Positions 13,635 to 25,840 are shown, numbered from the stretch's first letter. The stretch is DNA of 64,000 nt from Guadua angustifolia (GCA_036346375.1 CM070501.1:55407326-55471325), one strand, 5' to 3'. Made by a program: numbers and translations. The notes: generated by a model not told the origin, from the letters alone.

Positions 13635-15622
13635 AACACCACCATTAGGGTTAGTGCAACTGGAGTAACTGGACAGTGGACAATTTGAAAATATGCAGTT
13701 TTATGATATGCATATTATACTGGAGTAAACACCGAACTGATGAGTGATGACTGCTAGTGCTATACTGGAGTAAGTAACTGGACAATGGATGTATTGCCGA
13801 TTTGGTTGCTGAGCCTGAGCTAGCTGTTTGTAATTTCGGTTTACCGAATAACCGAAAAAACCGAACCGAATTATTTCGGTTTATTCGGTTCGGTTTTTTC
13901 CGTTTTTCGGTTTTGGTTCGGTTTGCGGATCTTCAAAAACCGAATTTTATAAAAACCGAAAAAACCGAACCGTAAAAACCGAAAAAACCGAATGCCCACC
14001 CCTAACCACCATTAGGAATGGAACTTTATTTTAGTGTTAACACTTATGGAACAAACATGCTCAAGATTCTTTGAATTTTAGAGAGCTACTATCGATCAGT
14101 TGGAATTCTAGTCTTCTTTTAGACCTAATTGACATCGATAAATTCTTCAGATCCATACCAACAGGGATGCACATGAAGTTAATCAAGTGGCTGCTAGAAG
14201 TTAAAGCCCCTCAAATAGTGTAAGTCTCATTTAATCCAGCTACCTATGTATGGGATTTGGACCAGTGGCGGAGCCAGAGTTTTGTCAAGCCCCGGACTAA
14301 ATTATAATGCACTAAACTATATACAAACAGCGAGAACTAAGCACATCAAAAATTTAAAAAAAAGTGGAACACAAATACATAATTGGTGCGTGAATTTAAC
14401 CATATAATCCACTATAACATAAAACATAATAAAACATCGAGTTAGAGGGTGTGATATTTACCTAAATAATGAAGATTAGGTCCATACTACCATCTAGTTT
14501 ATTCATCATCAATTGCACACTAGCGTGAACCTGAAAAGTTACCACATAAAGTCAATGAGAGCATAATATATAACAAATCATGTGAATTTTGTAATTACAT
14601 GTGAATCAGGACATACAGAGAGCAAATCGGGACATATTCATATGTTTCACATGATTAAAGGACTTGCCGTCGCTGGGCATTAAACTACTGGTTTTCAGTT
14701 ATCTGAATAGTAACATGCTGTGTGTCAATTTGCGTGTTTCTGAAGGCAACTCGAACCAATCGGACCGTATAATACACTGTCAAGACCTTTTGATTAGGAA
14801 ATGGATCCTTCAGGATCATTAGAGCCTGACCTAATTGAGACAACTGAACTACGAAAGTTCAAATTGTTCACTACTACTACTAGTCTACTGCTGTTCAGCT
14901 AGCGTAGTTCTCCTTCTCCATACTAGCTAAAAGTTCTAATGAACAAAGGAAACAATTCAAGTACAGACAAGCTATGTATGGACTTGACACATAGGTACTG
15001 TTTGGGAGAGCTCCAGATTCAAATTTCCATTTCGAGTGAGTGAAACTTATAGGCTAAAATAAAGTGAATTAAGTTTATATTTTTAGTCTAAAATGTAAAC
15101 AAGATGATCTACCTAAACACTCTTAATGTATCACAGCTCAGCTTCCACAAATTTTGGAGCTAGAAATACTACTCCTCACCAACTCCATGATTTTGATGGA
15201 GTGAGGTATCCCAAACACCCTTTAGTCACTTCTTGCTCTCTGTGTGCGGCACTCGCGCGCTACTGTCCGTCGTGGATTAGCGAGGCGAGGCAGTGAGGAC
15301 AGGTTGACAGCGAACTCCTCAAGCCTTGAGCGGTCAGTGATCAAAGCGTCAGCGATCAGCGGACGATCTCGCGTGGTCCCAGCCTCCGATCGCGAGGCTC
15401 CCGGAAGAAAGCCAACAAGACATATATGTACTCAATGCTTAGTATTCGAGGCTCGGCAAAGACCCATAACTCGGATGTATTATACAAGATATATACACAG
15501 TTTGAAACTCCACGCCTAAGTGAAACCCTTGACCATGGGCCTAAATCATACGATTTGGACTACCTATTGTTGGAATTAATCCTGAATTAATTCAATGGAA
15601 GAAATCAAAGAGGTGTTGAGTT
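13370..15622. repeat. Tandem duplication, unit 1 (2253 bp)
   Basis: Begins TCCTTCTTCCTTGTCTCTG and ends AAAGAGGTGTTGAGTT; the next base starts unit 2 with the same opening. It contains the right half of a foldback MITE, a 359-bp hAT derivative (13646-14004), the last surviving methyltransferase exon (14151-14265) and a small MITE (about 14995-15222, ends CTGTTTGGGAGAGCTCC / CCAAACACCC). Identity to unit 2 is very high up to about 15000 and clearly lower after that. Confidence 0.85.
13646..14004. mobile_element. hAT element, internally deleted copy
   Basis: Flanked by the 8-bp direct repeat ACCACCAT at 13638-13645 and 14005-14012. The right end reads GCCCACCCCTA, a hAT-type terminus with many CCGAA/TTCGG motifs inside. 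The left end keeps only TAGGG before jumping to TTAGTGCAACTGG, a sequence that in unit 2 lies 821 bp further in. This copy therefore lost most of the left part of the element. Confidence 0.7.
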
Positions 15623-15896
15623 TCCTTCTTCCTTGTCTCTGTATTCTCCGTTCTTGTGTCATGCTTTATTCTTCCGTGCTCTGACTTGTGCCCTACCCTG
15701 TGCTAGCACATCTTCTGTACTCATATTCTGTAAGACTGGTCTACTGAGATTACCACGCAAGCGCTATCCTCAACGAGTAAATTGGCCGTTGGGGTGGGGG
15801 GATTGCAATCACATAGAACTTGCGGGTGGGTTTTTTACAAACTTTGAGATGCAAGTGGGTTTTTGCAAAAATCCCACTAGCTGCTAACACCACCAT

Positions 15897-17061
15897 TAGG
15901 GGTGTGCACTTTTGAACTGGAATCAACAATCGCACGAACTGAAACCTAATAAACCGGAATTTTCGTTTTTTTCTGCCGTTTTCGGTTGCGGTGTCTGCTT
16001 TATTTTGACACTATTCGCTTTTCTGTTTTTCGGTTCGTTTTCTTTTTTCAAAAACCGAAAACCGGAAACCGATTTCTCTCGTGTCGTTGGTCACTCGCCA
16101 CCATCGTCGCTTCGCCATTTCGCGTAACCGGGCCAAAGAACTCTAAAAGGCCCAAGACCAATCGACAAGAGCAGGAGAGCACTAGAGGTGCGGCCAACCC
16201 TAAATCCTAAACCTACTTCCCAATTTCCCTTTACCCCAAATTTCAAAGTCCGCAAAGCGCAATGCATCAGATTGTTAGTCTTCGGCCTTCCACTCTTCCT
16301 TCCTCAGGCGCCCGGCGCGTTGTGGCGTAGTGGCGCACGCCAGCGGCCGCTGCTGCCCTCGAGTCCTTGCTGAGCCCCGGCAGCTTCCCGTCCCCCGGCG
16401 TATGACGCTGACGCCGCGCATGCCATAAAGCAGGCAGCACTCTCCTTCCTCCGGCTATAGGGCTACGACGAACCTTAGCCGACATTCGCCCTTCCCAATC
16501 AATGGCGCGAGCATACAACTTGGAAAAGCGGCGCCTCCCCATCCTCCTGCTGGCCAGTTGTGAGAACTTGAGAAGTGTTTTGTACATGTAAGATCTATGG
16601 TTGTTCAAGTAAGCAACAAAATGTTCCTGCTACTGCCTGTTGGCTACTTGTCTCCTCTCTTATGGCTGTGCTACTACTATTACGCTGGATTTCTTGTCAA
16701 TGTGTGATGTACTGATTGTTAGTGCAACTGGAGTAACTGGGACAGTGGACAATTTGAAAATATGCAGTTTATGATATGCATATTATACTGGAGTAAACAC
16801 CGAACTGATGAGTGATGACTGCTAGTGCTATACTGGAGTAAGTAACTGGACAATGGATGTATTGCTGATTTGGTTGCTGAGCCTGAGCTAGTTGTTTGTA
16901 ATTTCGGTTCATCGAATAACGAAAAAAACCGAACCTAATTATTTCGGTTTATTCAATTGGTTTTCCGTTGATTTTGGTTCTGTTTGCGGATCTTCAAAAC
17001 CTAATTTTATAAAAACCGAAAAAACCGAACAAGAAAACCTAAAAAACGAATGCCCATTTCA
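15897..17061. mobile_element. hAT element, longer copy, with GC-rich cargo
   Basis: Starts TAGGGGTGTGCAC and is flanked by ACCACCAT at 15889-15896 and 17062-17069, an 8-bp target duplication as in the hAT superfamily. Subterminal regions are rich in AACCG/CGGTT. The right terminus (GAATGCCCATTTCA) has decayed relative to unit 1. A GC-rich block at about 16120-16600 differs in composition from the AT-rich ends and may be captured host sequence; I recognise no protein in it. No transposase is present. Confidence 0.7.
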
Positions 17062-17207
17062 ACCACCATTAGGAATGGAACTTTATTTTAGTGTTAACAC
17101 TTATGGAACAAACATGCTCAAGATTCTTTGAATTTTAGAGAGCTACTATCGATCAGTTGGAATTCTATTCTTCTTTTAGACCTAATTGATATCGATAAAT
17201 TCTTCAG

Positions 17208-17320
17208 ATCCATACCAACAGGGATGCACATGAAGTTAATCAAGTGGCTGCTAGAAGTTAAAGCCCTCAAATAGTGTAAGTCTCATTTAATCCAGCTACC
17301 TATGTATGATTTGGACTACA
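17208..17320 (+). pseudogene. Second copy of the terminal methyltransferase exon
   Basis: Duplicate of the 14151-14265 block, produced by the tandem duplication. It reads MHMKLIKWLLEVKA after a CTTCAG acceptor-like sequence; GCCCTCAAAT replaces GCCCCTCAAAT, a further frameshift relative to unit 1. It is non-functional. Confidence 0.75.
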
Positions 17321-18699
17321 TTGGCCGAACGAGTTTTGTCAAGTTTTGACTAAATTATAATGCACTAAACTATATACAAACAAATGAGAACTAAGCACAT
17401 CAAAAATTTAAAAAGTGGAACACAAATACATAATTGGTGCGTGAATTTAACCTATAATCCACTATAACATAAAACATAATAAAACATCGAGTTAGAGGGT
17501 GTGATATTTACCTAAATAATGAAGATTAGGTCCATACTACCATCTAGTTTATTCATCATCAATTGCACACTAGCGTGAACCTGAAAAGTTACCACATAAA
17601 GTCAATGAGAGCATAATATATAACAAATCATGTGAATTTTGTAATTACATGTGAATCAGGACATACAGAGAGCAAATCGGGACATATCTATATGTTTCAC
17701 ATGATTAAAGGACTTGCTGTCGCTGGGCATTAAACTACTGGTTTTCAGTTATCTGAATAGTAATATGCTGTGTGTCAATTTGCGTGTTTCTGAAGGCAAC
17801 TCGAACCAATCGGACCGTATAATACACTGTCAAGATCTTTTGATTAGGAAATGGATCCTTCAGGATCATTAGAGCCTGACCTAATTGGAGACAACTGAAC
17901 TACGAAAGTTCAAATTGTTCACTACTACTACTAGTCTACTGCTGTTCAGCTAGCGTAGTTCTCCTTCTCCATACTAGCTAAAAGTTCTAATGAACAAAGG
18001 AAACAATTCAAGTACAGACAAGCTTATGTATGGACTTAGACACATAAACCCTGTTTGGGAGAGCTCCAGATTCGGCACCGACTCGAGGTCAAACTTATAA
18101 GCTAAAATAAAGTGAATTGAGTTTATATTTTTAGTCTAAAATGTAAACAAGATGATCTACCTAAACACTCTTAATGTATCCTGACTCCAGTACTCCACAA
18201 ATTTCTCGGGCTAGAATATTAACTCCGCCAACTCCACAGATTATGATTTGAGTGGGCATTCCTAAACACCCCTGAGTCACTTATCGTTTATTGTGTTTTT
18301 GACACTCACGCGCCTCAGCTACCTGCCGTGGCTGTGATTTAGAGATTTAGGCATGAGGATGTGTTGATTTCGAACTCCCTCAAGCTTGATCAGTTGGGTT
18401 TGCAATACAAAGCGTTGCGGTGAGCTGGGACGTGATCTCATGGAGGTCTGGAAATTTCTCCCAACGCGAAGTTCTGAAGAGTTAACAAAGATATATATAT
18501 GTACTCAGATTATAGTATTCCTGTGTTCCCAGGACTTACAATCTGGATGTATTATATAAAGATATATATATACAGTCGAAACTCCGCGCTAGGGGTCAAA
18601 CCCACTCACCATGGGCCCCAATCCGCCTGATTTGGACTACCTATTGTTGGAATTAATCCTGAATTAATTCAATGGAAGAAGTCAAAGAGGTGTTGAGTT

Positions 18700-20296
18700 G
18701 AGGATATAGGCTTTAGTACCATATTGCTTAGCTGGGTGGAGTACAACTAACTCATAAGGGGAGTTTATGCATGGACTCTAATATGAGTTGGTGGCAAGGC
18801 TAGAGATACACATGGTTGGCTATGTATACGCATGCACACGTGTATTGCATATTTCACGTGTTTATCGTGTGATTTGCGACGACGCGCGACTGTGACTAAA
18901 ACGTGCTAAGTATACCTAACCTTTTGCCACGTGTACTGGCCATGCCATATCACCTTACACATGACTGCTGATGTGGCGTCATTAACTCGGGGATACGCAC
19001 ATTTTCATGTGATTAGTCCGTTCGCTCACGCCAGGAGATTTCGTGAGGCTGTCCTCGCATCGCGGGCGCCCAAGAAGGCGAGCCGATAGAAGGAATGCTT
19101 CGCTCCCGTCTTACCATGCAAAAGCCTGTATATTGAGCATCGTAAGCAAAGGAAGCTTCAAGGCTCAAGCAATGCAAGCGTCGAGGGCTCAAGGCCAACG
19201 AACCAAGCAACAAGCGTCCAAAGGTCTAATGAATAAAATATCGGGCAGCAGAAATCACCGATCGACCACGCGACGCCCTCGCCTTCTCGCTCTTCTTCGG
19301 TCATTGGCGTGGGCTGCTTGTTGTAACAAGCGACTTATTACGATCATGACGCTCGACGCCAACTCCACGCCGATTCAAGACGACTCATGAGACCCCACGA
19401 CTCCTAGTCTTCTCTTGATACGTCTATGGTCTACGCTCATCAAACTTCATACCGAATACGAATACCTAATACTCGATCTATCGCTTATTCGCTTTGCTTC
19501 TATGTTCCTTGAGTTGTTTCTCTGGGCGGGACTAAGGGATTTACTAGTTACTAGCAACTAGTTACTAGTCATTGATCCATATTCCATACGACCATACAAA
19601 TGACATGCTATTTTGCAGTGGCAGTTCGAGTATCATTTTACACTTTCGGTTACGTTTTTTATGCATGCATGCATTACTGAGAAACCTGTTCCCTTTTCTG
19701 TTTTCTTTCAGATTGGCCTGCCATCCATGATCCATGGTGTATTACTTAAGCCATTGGAAAGTTACCAGACAACTGATCTACTACTTATTGAAGACCCCAC
19801 CTTTGGTTTTGTAGGAATGCTGTTAATGATGAGTGTGCGGCTTTGCTGAATGAATTCTTCGGTTAACTTATCTCAATCAGAAGAAGGGTTCCCTAAAAAA
19901 AGGCAGAAGTTGATTGGTCGTTTGCGGTTGGGAGCTTGGAGCAACCCTTGCGCCCTACAAAAGACTGGGAAAATCTTTGACAGTGATGGTCGACCATACG
20001 ATAAATCTTTGACACACTGTAAACTGTACAAGCGAATTCATTTGTCTGATCCCTTCAAGTTAGTGTTAAAAAGTTAAATTGCTTCCGGAGCATCGTTGAT
20101 GTGATTCCTTTTTTTTACATGTGGCCATTACTGGGTATAGACTGTAGTTATTTTGGATGGATTTTGTTGAATACAAAATTTAGACACAGAAAGGGTGGTG
20201 GAGTTTCTGTCCTTACGCCTTAAGGGCAGAGCGAACAAAACATTAAAAAGAAAAAAAAATCAGTGGCACAAGCGATTCCAACCTACTCGATGGGCT
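18700..20296. other. Unresolved sequence between the duplication and the Harbinger element
   Basis: The stretch 18700-19590 has a mixed composition that could be an old LTR, but no terminal repeats or primer site were seen. At 19712-20077 there are exon-like open stretches (IGLPSMIHGVLLKPLE; GKIFDSDGRPYDKSLTHCKL) broken by stops. They look protein-derived, but I do not recognise the family. Confidence 0.35.
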
Positions 20297-22597
20297 GTTT
20301 TAGACTACCAAGAGGGTCATCTAAATTCTTTAATCAAGCAGTTTTGGTGGTGTTGTGGGAGTTGTTCTCCGTCCGATCGGGTGAGCCACGCCTGGAAGAC
20401 CCCTAATTTTGCGAACCGTTGGATCCCCCAGAAGGACGTTCAAAGCTGCCCGATCTCGGCCAGTCCAGTCGACCAAGCCTACCCCGACTCGGGAGAGGTT
20501 CGGTCCACCGAACATTGTCCATGGACCGGGGATCAGGCGGGCAAGGCTTGGGCTGACACCGGCTGGCAGAGGGCGGCCCATGGCAATATGGCATGGAAAA
20601 ATGTCTCTTTCCCATTACACTGTATCACCTTTTAAGGATACATATGTAATTTGTCAACCCCCTAAGTGACTATAAATTCGTTGCAGTATGTGCATAAATA
20701 AAGGAAAATTTAATATTGATCTGGATGATGTTGCCATAGGTGCTCCACCAGGTCTTCTTGCAGTTGATGGTGCGTTTCGTTGTCTCTAATTCTTTTGTGT
20801 GTCTTAATAAATTCATCCAGATCAGGATGCTGCCCATGGGAAGGATTCACATTTTCTCCACCGTAGTTGAAACGTTCATCAGGGTCCACTTCTCCCTCGT
20901 CTTCTATAATCATGTTATGCAAAATAATACAGGCTTTCATGATGACACCTAGTGTCTCTTCGTCCCAAAATCGAGTTGGACCCCGAACAATGGCAAAACG
21001 GGATTGTAGAACTCCAAAAGCACGTTCCACATCCTTCCTTATTGCTTCTTGTGCTTTGGCAAAATATTTCCTCTTATTACCCTGTGGTTCTGGTATAGTC
21101 TTCACAAATGTTGCCCACGATGGGTATATACCATCTGCAAGGTAGTACCCCATCTTATAATCGTGACCATTTATGCTGTAGTGCACTTGTGGAGCTTGGC
21201 CTTCAGCTAGCTTCGCAAATAGTGGAGACCGATGAAGAACATTGATATCATTGTGAGACCCAGGTAAACCAAAAAAAAACGTGCCAAATCCAAAGATCCT
21301 TGGAAGCAACCGCCTCTAAAATTATTGTAGGCTCGTGCAGGTGGCCCGAGTACATACCCTGCTATGTTGAAGGGCAATTCTTCCACCTCCAATGCATACA
21401 ATCTATGGAACCTAGCATACCAGGAAAACCTCTTTCCTCTCCAATTGCAAGTAATCGAGATGTATCATTCTCATTAGGTGATCTCAAATACTCATCATCA
21501 AAAAGTTCAACCACAGTCTTGACGAACCTTCTCAGACTCTCTATGACAGTACTTTCTCCAATACGAACGTACTCATCCGTAGCATCCGCGGTACTCTATA
21601 AGTTAGCATACGAATCTGCGGTGACCTTCGAAACAACTTAATCCAGTGTATTGGTGCATTTCTTTTTTGCACGCAAGTAATCATCATGATCTTCTACTTC
21701 ATGCATTATGCGTAAAAATAGATCACGGCTCATTCTATACCTGCGCAACCAAGAACAATAAGAGACCAATCTTATAATATATAACATTAATTGAAATAAC
21801 AAACAAATACATACGAACCTCCGCTTGAAATCAGTTGAGTCGTACGTAGGATTCTCCGCTAAGTAATCTTGATACATTCTTAAGTGTCCTCCTACTCTGT
21901 CCCGATACTTGACTTGATGTCCGGGGATAGAGTCACCATGTTTTCGTGTGGGTTGCGAATAACGTTGAACGATTTGAGCAGCGTCAAAAAAAATTCATCT
22001 TCATCGTCCAATGACGATTCGTTCAAAAGCCTTTGGAAGAGGGATGGACGATGACTCATGCTGCACCTGAAGCCTGTGAATGGTGCCGGAAATACCACTC
22101 GGTCAATTTGATGCAAATAATAATGGAGCCACCAAGTATAGAACCCTAATTAAAATATTTAGCAGATTAATCAATTCATTGGCAAAGCGAGAAGATTTTT
22201 GACCGGTGGCTAAAGAACAAATCAGCACACAGGCGATCGTCGTTCTGTCGTCTTGCGGCGACGTCTTCACGCTGCGTGCGTGCGTGCGTCCCATCGTTCC
22301 GTCGTCTTCAACTCTTGCGGCAACAGCGTCCTGGCACGCCCCGTCGATGCCTTGAGAAATTGGACTGCATGGGCACGCCGCGTCGTTGCGTGAAGAAATT
22401 GGACTGCATGCATGGGTCGAACGATGGAAAAGCCAAGCAACGGGAAAGGGCCCATGTTTTAACAGATTGTTTTGGGAATAACAAGAGAGCTGTTGGAGTA
22501 TGGCAGTTTTTTTGGGGAAAAAGATTTTTAGGAAGGCCCCAATTAAATGTATTGGGAGTTAAAGATATTGGACACTGTTGGAGATGCTCTTAGGTAC
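20297..22597 (-). mobile_element. PIF/Harbinger-type DNA transposon, decayed
   Basis: The right end is GTTGGAGATGCTC (reverse complement GAGCATCTCCAAC), a terminus common to PIF/Harbinger and Tourist elements. The left end is tentatively at CCAAGAGGGTCATCTAAATT (about 20310), which matches the subterminal part of the right end with several changes. Between them lie the transposase relic and, at 20350-20600, a GC-rich block without recognised content. No 3-bp target duplication could be confirmed. Confidence 0.6.
20710..22118 (-). pseudogene. Harbinger transposase (DDE_4-type nuclease) relic
   Basis: Read on the minus strand it gives LFQRLLNESSLDDEDEFFL, then YLAENPTYDSTDFKRR, an intron-like gap (about 21737-21815), FLRIMHEVEDHDDYL, GSIDCMHWRWKNCP, then FFGLPGSHNDINVL, MGYYLADGIYPSW and ERAFGVLQSRFAIVRGP, ending in a short acidic tail. 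The GSIDCMHW, NDINVL, YYLADGIYP and ERAFGVLQ blocks are diagnostic of PIF/Harbinger nucleases. The copy is dead: an in-frame TAG follows KNCPST, there is a frameshift just before FFGLPGSHND, and another lies in the N-terminal part near 21950. The last 199 residues remain open. Confidence 0.85.
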
Positions 22598-24179
22598 TAT
22601 GTAAGAGCTGGACGACTTAAAGTCTTTTTGGTTCAAAGTCAAATCTTAGATAGGGTGGTTTATTTTTTCTACTCGTTCAGCTGTTTGATTGGGTGGATAA
22701 AAAAGAAATATTCATATTCAGTAGACCGAGCCTACGCTTTTCACTCATGTTATGTTCATTATATGTTTAAAGTTTAAACTTAGGAAGTGGTTATTATTTC
22801 TTACCACACACAAGTCATTTCAATTTTGCTCTTTATTTTGGTTTCTTTTGGAGGGATATAACTAACTTCACTTTCTAATGTAATCAACAGCGTGGCGGAA
22901 ACCTTGCTATGCTCGCTGAGCGCTTTCTCCTAAACCAAAGGCCCTAATATAAGTAACAGAGATGCTCAATGTTGCAGTATACTGAAAACTGCTACAGATC
23001 ATTATTAATTACGAGGTTAATGGAGTTCTGTGGTAAGCTTGTCAGATGCTTTCCAGTGCAGAGCTTTTGTGAAATGAAACACTGCAATCCTTTGCTTGGA
23101 ATTTCCTAATGTAGCATCTGTTTCTACTTTGAGCTTAGTATGCGACAAATACCATGTGTTGGTCTTTGCAATCTTGATGCTATTCCTGCAAATGGTGTCT
23201 GCAAATGGTGTGGCAGGGAGCATCATTTTGAGTAAGAACACAAATACTACGACGAATTGTACAGATAATAAAAGCAGAAGCATCCATGCATGTCTTCAAA
23301 AGAACAGAGTATACTAAGGACCTGTTTGGGGGACTACGGCTGGACTGAAAAGCTATTTTTAATTTGCTGGGTTGTAAAGTAGCTTTAGCTAGCAGCTATG
23401 ACTTTTCTTATTATACCGTTTGGCAAACTGACTGTTGTAGCTATAGCTTTTGGGGAGTAACCGAGCGAAGCACAGTGGCAGCTGAGCGGGAAGATGACAC
23501 GGAGGCGGTGAGGTGAGGCAACGAAGGTCGGGGTGGAAACGGCGAAGTGGGCCGGCGGCGAGGTGAGGCGGGGTGATGGCGAGGAGGCGGCGATCGACCG
23601 AGACGGCGACAAGGCGGTTGACCGAGAGGGACGATGAGGCGAGCAACGAGGCCACAAGGTGTCGCTTCGAGGTAGGGCGGCGAGCAAACAAGGCAGTCAT
23701 ACTTGAAGGTACCCACCCATTTGCCATCCTTACTTGTATTCTAGCACTCATAAGTATGTAAGTGCTATTTCACTCGCTCCCCGATCTCATCCGGCTTAGC
23801 GCCCTCCCTTCGGAGCACCTAAGCACATCTTTTCTCTATTGTTTGGCTTAGTATCCACAACAAGTGAGAGTGTTCAAGGTGCAAAACTAGGAATTGGGTC
23901 ACTTGGCATACTTTGACCTGCCAAAATTCATGGGTGGTTAGGGTTTTCGGGATATTAATATTTTCAACTTGGCTCTTCTTGCAGGGCAAGGATGGAGTGG
24001 TAATGCTGTATACGCAAACTTTGTTTTTTATATTACATACGATACAACATGTGATGGGATAGTGTGGATCAAGAGTAGTTGGTGTAGATCACGTGTAGGA
24101 TTGGGTGCCGGGAGCTATCGAAGGCTGAGATCATCTTATTACAAATTTCTTAGCGTGTGAAATATTTTCCAAGATCGAG
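22598..24179. other. Intergenic, no supported gene
   Basis: A short open segment at 22891-22947 (RGGNLAMLAERFLLNQRP, behind an AACAG acceptor-like site) may be a last exon of something, but nothing joins to it. A MITE-like start (CCTGTTTGGGGGACTACGGC) lies at about 23322. A GC-rich patch at 23470-23700 has only composition-driven open frames. Confidence 0.35.
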
Positions 24180-25260
24180 GCTTCCATAGACTCCAAATTC
24201 TCTGGCTGCCCGCCTCTCAAAGCTGTGTATTATCCCTTTGAACTCCTGCAATCACGAAGGCTCTTGGGTTTGGCACTATGAGAGGAACGGCATGCTCTTT
24301 GTTCGGTCTGCGTATCGTATGCTTGTTCAAGTTACAAGGCAGAGAGAAGATTGGTTAGATAATAGACCAAATGTGTCAACCACAACAGCAGTCAAAGAGC
24401 CTGGAAATTGCTGTGGGAGTAGGGAATACAGATACCTTCCAAGGTCAACATTTTTGCTTGGCGATTAGCAAATGGTTCTATTCTTACAGAGGGGCTTAAC
24501 CATGCAATACAGTGACATCACCGAAATGTAAAATCTGTGGAACAGATAATGATTATTGGGATCATGCTTCGATTAACTTCACAATTGCAAAGTATGTCTG
24601 GGCACCAGTTGATGAAGAATTGACTGATGTCATTGCTTCTCTGAATATTGGCAATCCTAGGGAATGGGTTGTTTTCCCTGAAGGAAAATATAAATAACTT
24701 GGACTTCATCAAGATTCTAGTGGCATGTTGGGCTATTTGGCATGCTGGAAGGAAAGCACTCTATGAAGAAGTTTCCCAGAGCCCTCTAAGTACACGTAGC
24801 TTCATTCATGTCGGAGAATACTTATTCAAAAACTGAAGAAGAAAGCCTCGAGATGGATTCCACTCCCTGCAGAGTGTGTTAAACTCAGTGTTGATGTAGC
24901 TGTTTATCGTTCAGTGAATAAGGGTGCTGTTTGAGTTATTTGCAGAGATGAAAAAGGGAAGTTTATTGCTGCTAGTGCAAGTCTTTTGGCGAGATCTAAA
25001 TGATCCGGCTTCCCTAGAGGAGTTGGGTTGCTGTGAAGCCTTGTTTCTCGCCCAAGGCTGTAATCTGGACAGAATTTGTGTAGCCACTGATTCCTTGGAG
25101 ATGGTAAATAATATTAAGAAGGCTAAATGTCATTACCTGGCTGTGCTTACTGAATTTGAGCCTCCCAGGGCTAGCTTTAGACAGGTGCATATCACGGACG
25201 AAGGAAGGGAGTTGAACAATAATGCTCATGAAGTTAGCAAGCTCTTTTGAGGAGGGGCGT
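24180..25260 (+). mobile_element. Non-LTR (LINE-type) retrotransposon 3' remnant with RNase H-like domain
   Basis: Fragments typical of the C-terminus of plant LINE ORF2: WVWHYERNGMLFVRSAYRML, a zinc-binding reverse-transcriptase-associated region around 24500, and an RNase H-like (RVT_3) part with LSVDVAVYRS, RDEKGKFIAASASLL, LDRICVATDSLEMV and ELNNNAHEVSKLF. These lie in different frames and are separated by stops. The reverse transcriptase core is absent. Confidence 0.65.
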
Positions 25261-25830
25261 CATGTTTGTTTTGCTCAATCCTCCCGTGTATGATGATACG
25301 CTTGTATCTGTAAACAGTGATCAATTAAGCTCCCTTTTCCCTCTCAAAAAGAAGAGTGGAAACACTTATTGCCCTGCACCGGATGCTTTTGTTCGCATCG
25401 GTCGCTTTGTCTATCCGAACAATCCTCGCTTCACACACTCGAAAACCCAAATGGATCCCTATTTGTCTACAGCCTCTTCCAACTACACGTTCCCCTCTCT
25501 CAAGCCCCCCATAAGGCCATAGCTCTTCATTCCTCCTGCTCTTTCTTCCTTTTGCCCAACCAAGTATTTCCTTCTCCCCATTCCACAGCGGCGGCAGCGA
25601 GTACCAATCCCAACAACGTCGTCAGCACTGTAAACCTCTTCCTCGCCCACACCGCTGCTACAAACTACCTCCTTGGCGCCGTGATTGGGTATACCCTCAT
25701 TTTCTTAGAATAATTAATAAAATACATTTACTTACTTATATTTTCATCATTTATCCTGTGATATCTCACTGATATATATATAGAGCAAATGATCAATTCT
25801 TCCCCTAATTTTCTTTGTCTGCAGCCCCAT
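25261..25830. other. Intergenic, nothing recognised
   Basis: No repeat structure or convincing coding sequence. Short open frames on the plus strand carry no known motif. Confidence 0.4.
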
Positions 25831-25840
25831 CTGAACCTCC

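Larger units (their letters stand above)
8769..14265 (+). pseudogene. TrmA/RumA-family RNA (uracil-5) methyltransferase, decayed
   Basis: Relics of a SAM-dependent RNA m5U methyltransferase, probably organellar given the Pro/Ser-rich N-terminus. Exon-like blocks: 8769-9330, 9406-9611, 10284-10393, 11787-11889, 12109-12264, 12584-12706, 12829-12990 and 14151-14265. They encode, in order, a TRAM-like FNGKGVCKV...CDGALPGER, the Fe-S-type CGGCKTQSLAYAAQ, VVQESWMDPSLGLTPYDVHKH, QISANSFFQTNTKQ, the SAM-binding LDLFCGTGTIGLT, YEVVPEAVADAR and KLIKWLLEVKAPQIV. The catalytic SCNPATC is decayed to SFNPATY after a stop. The frame changes several times in exon 1, the third block has a TAG (GFLT*LMIRTG), block 6 has a stop and shift before GDNSETV, and block 7 shifts twice. 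Several independent breaks argue for a pseudogene; sequencing errors could explain some, not all. Confidence 0.82.
15623..18699. repeat. Tandem duplication, unit 2 (3077 bp)
   Basis: Starts and ends with the same sequences as unit 1, directly abutting it. It is longer because the hAT element here is 1165 bp instead of 359 bp. The exon copy at 17208-17320 reads the same KLIKWLLEVKA segment, with one base lost in the following codons. The small MITE of unit 1 recurs at about 18042-18272. Confidence 0.85.

Noticed and set aside
23322..23460. MITE starting CCTGTTTGGGGGACTACGGC
   Set aside because: Only one end is visible; not bounded well enough to call.
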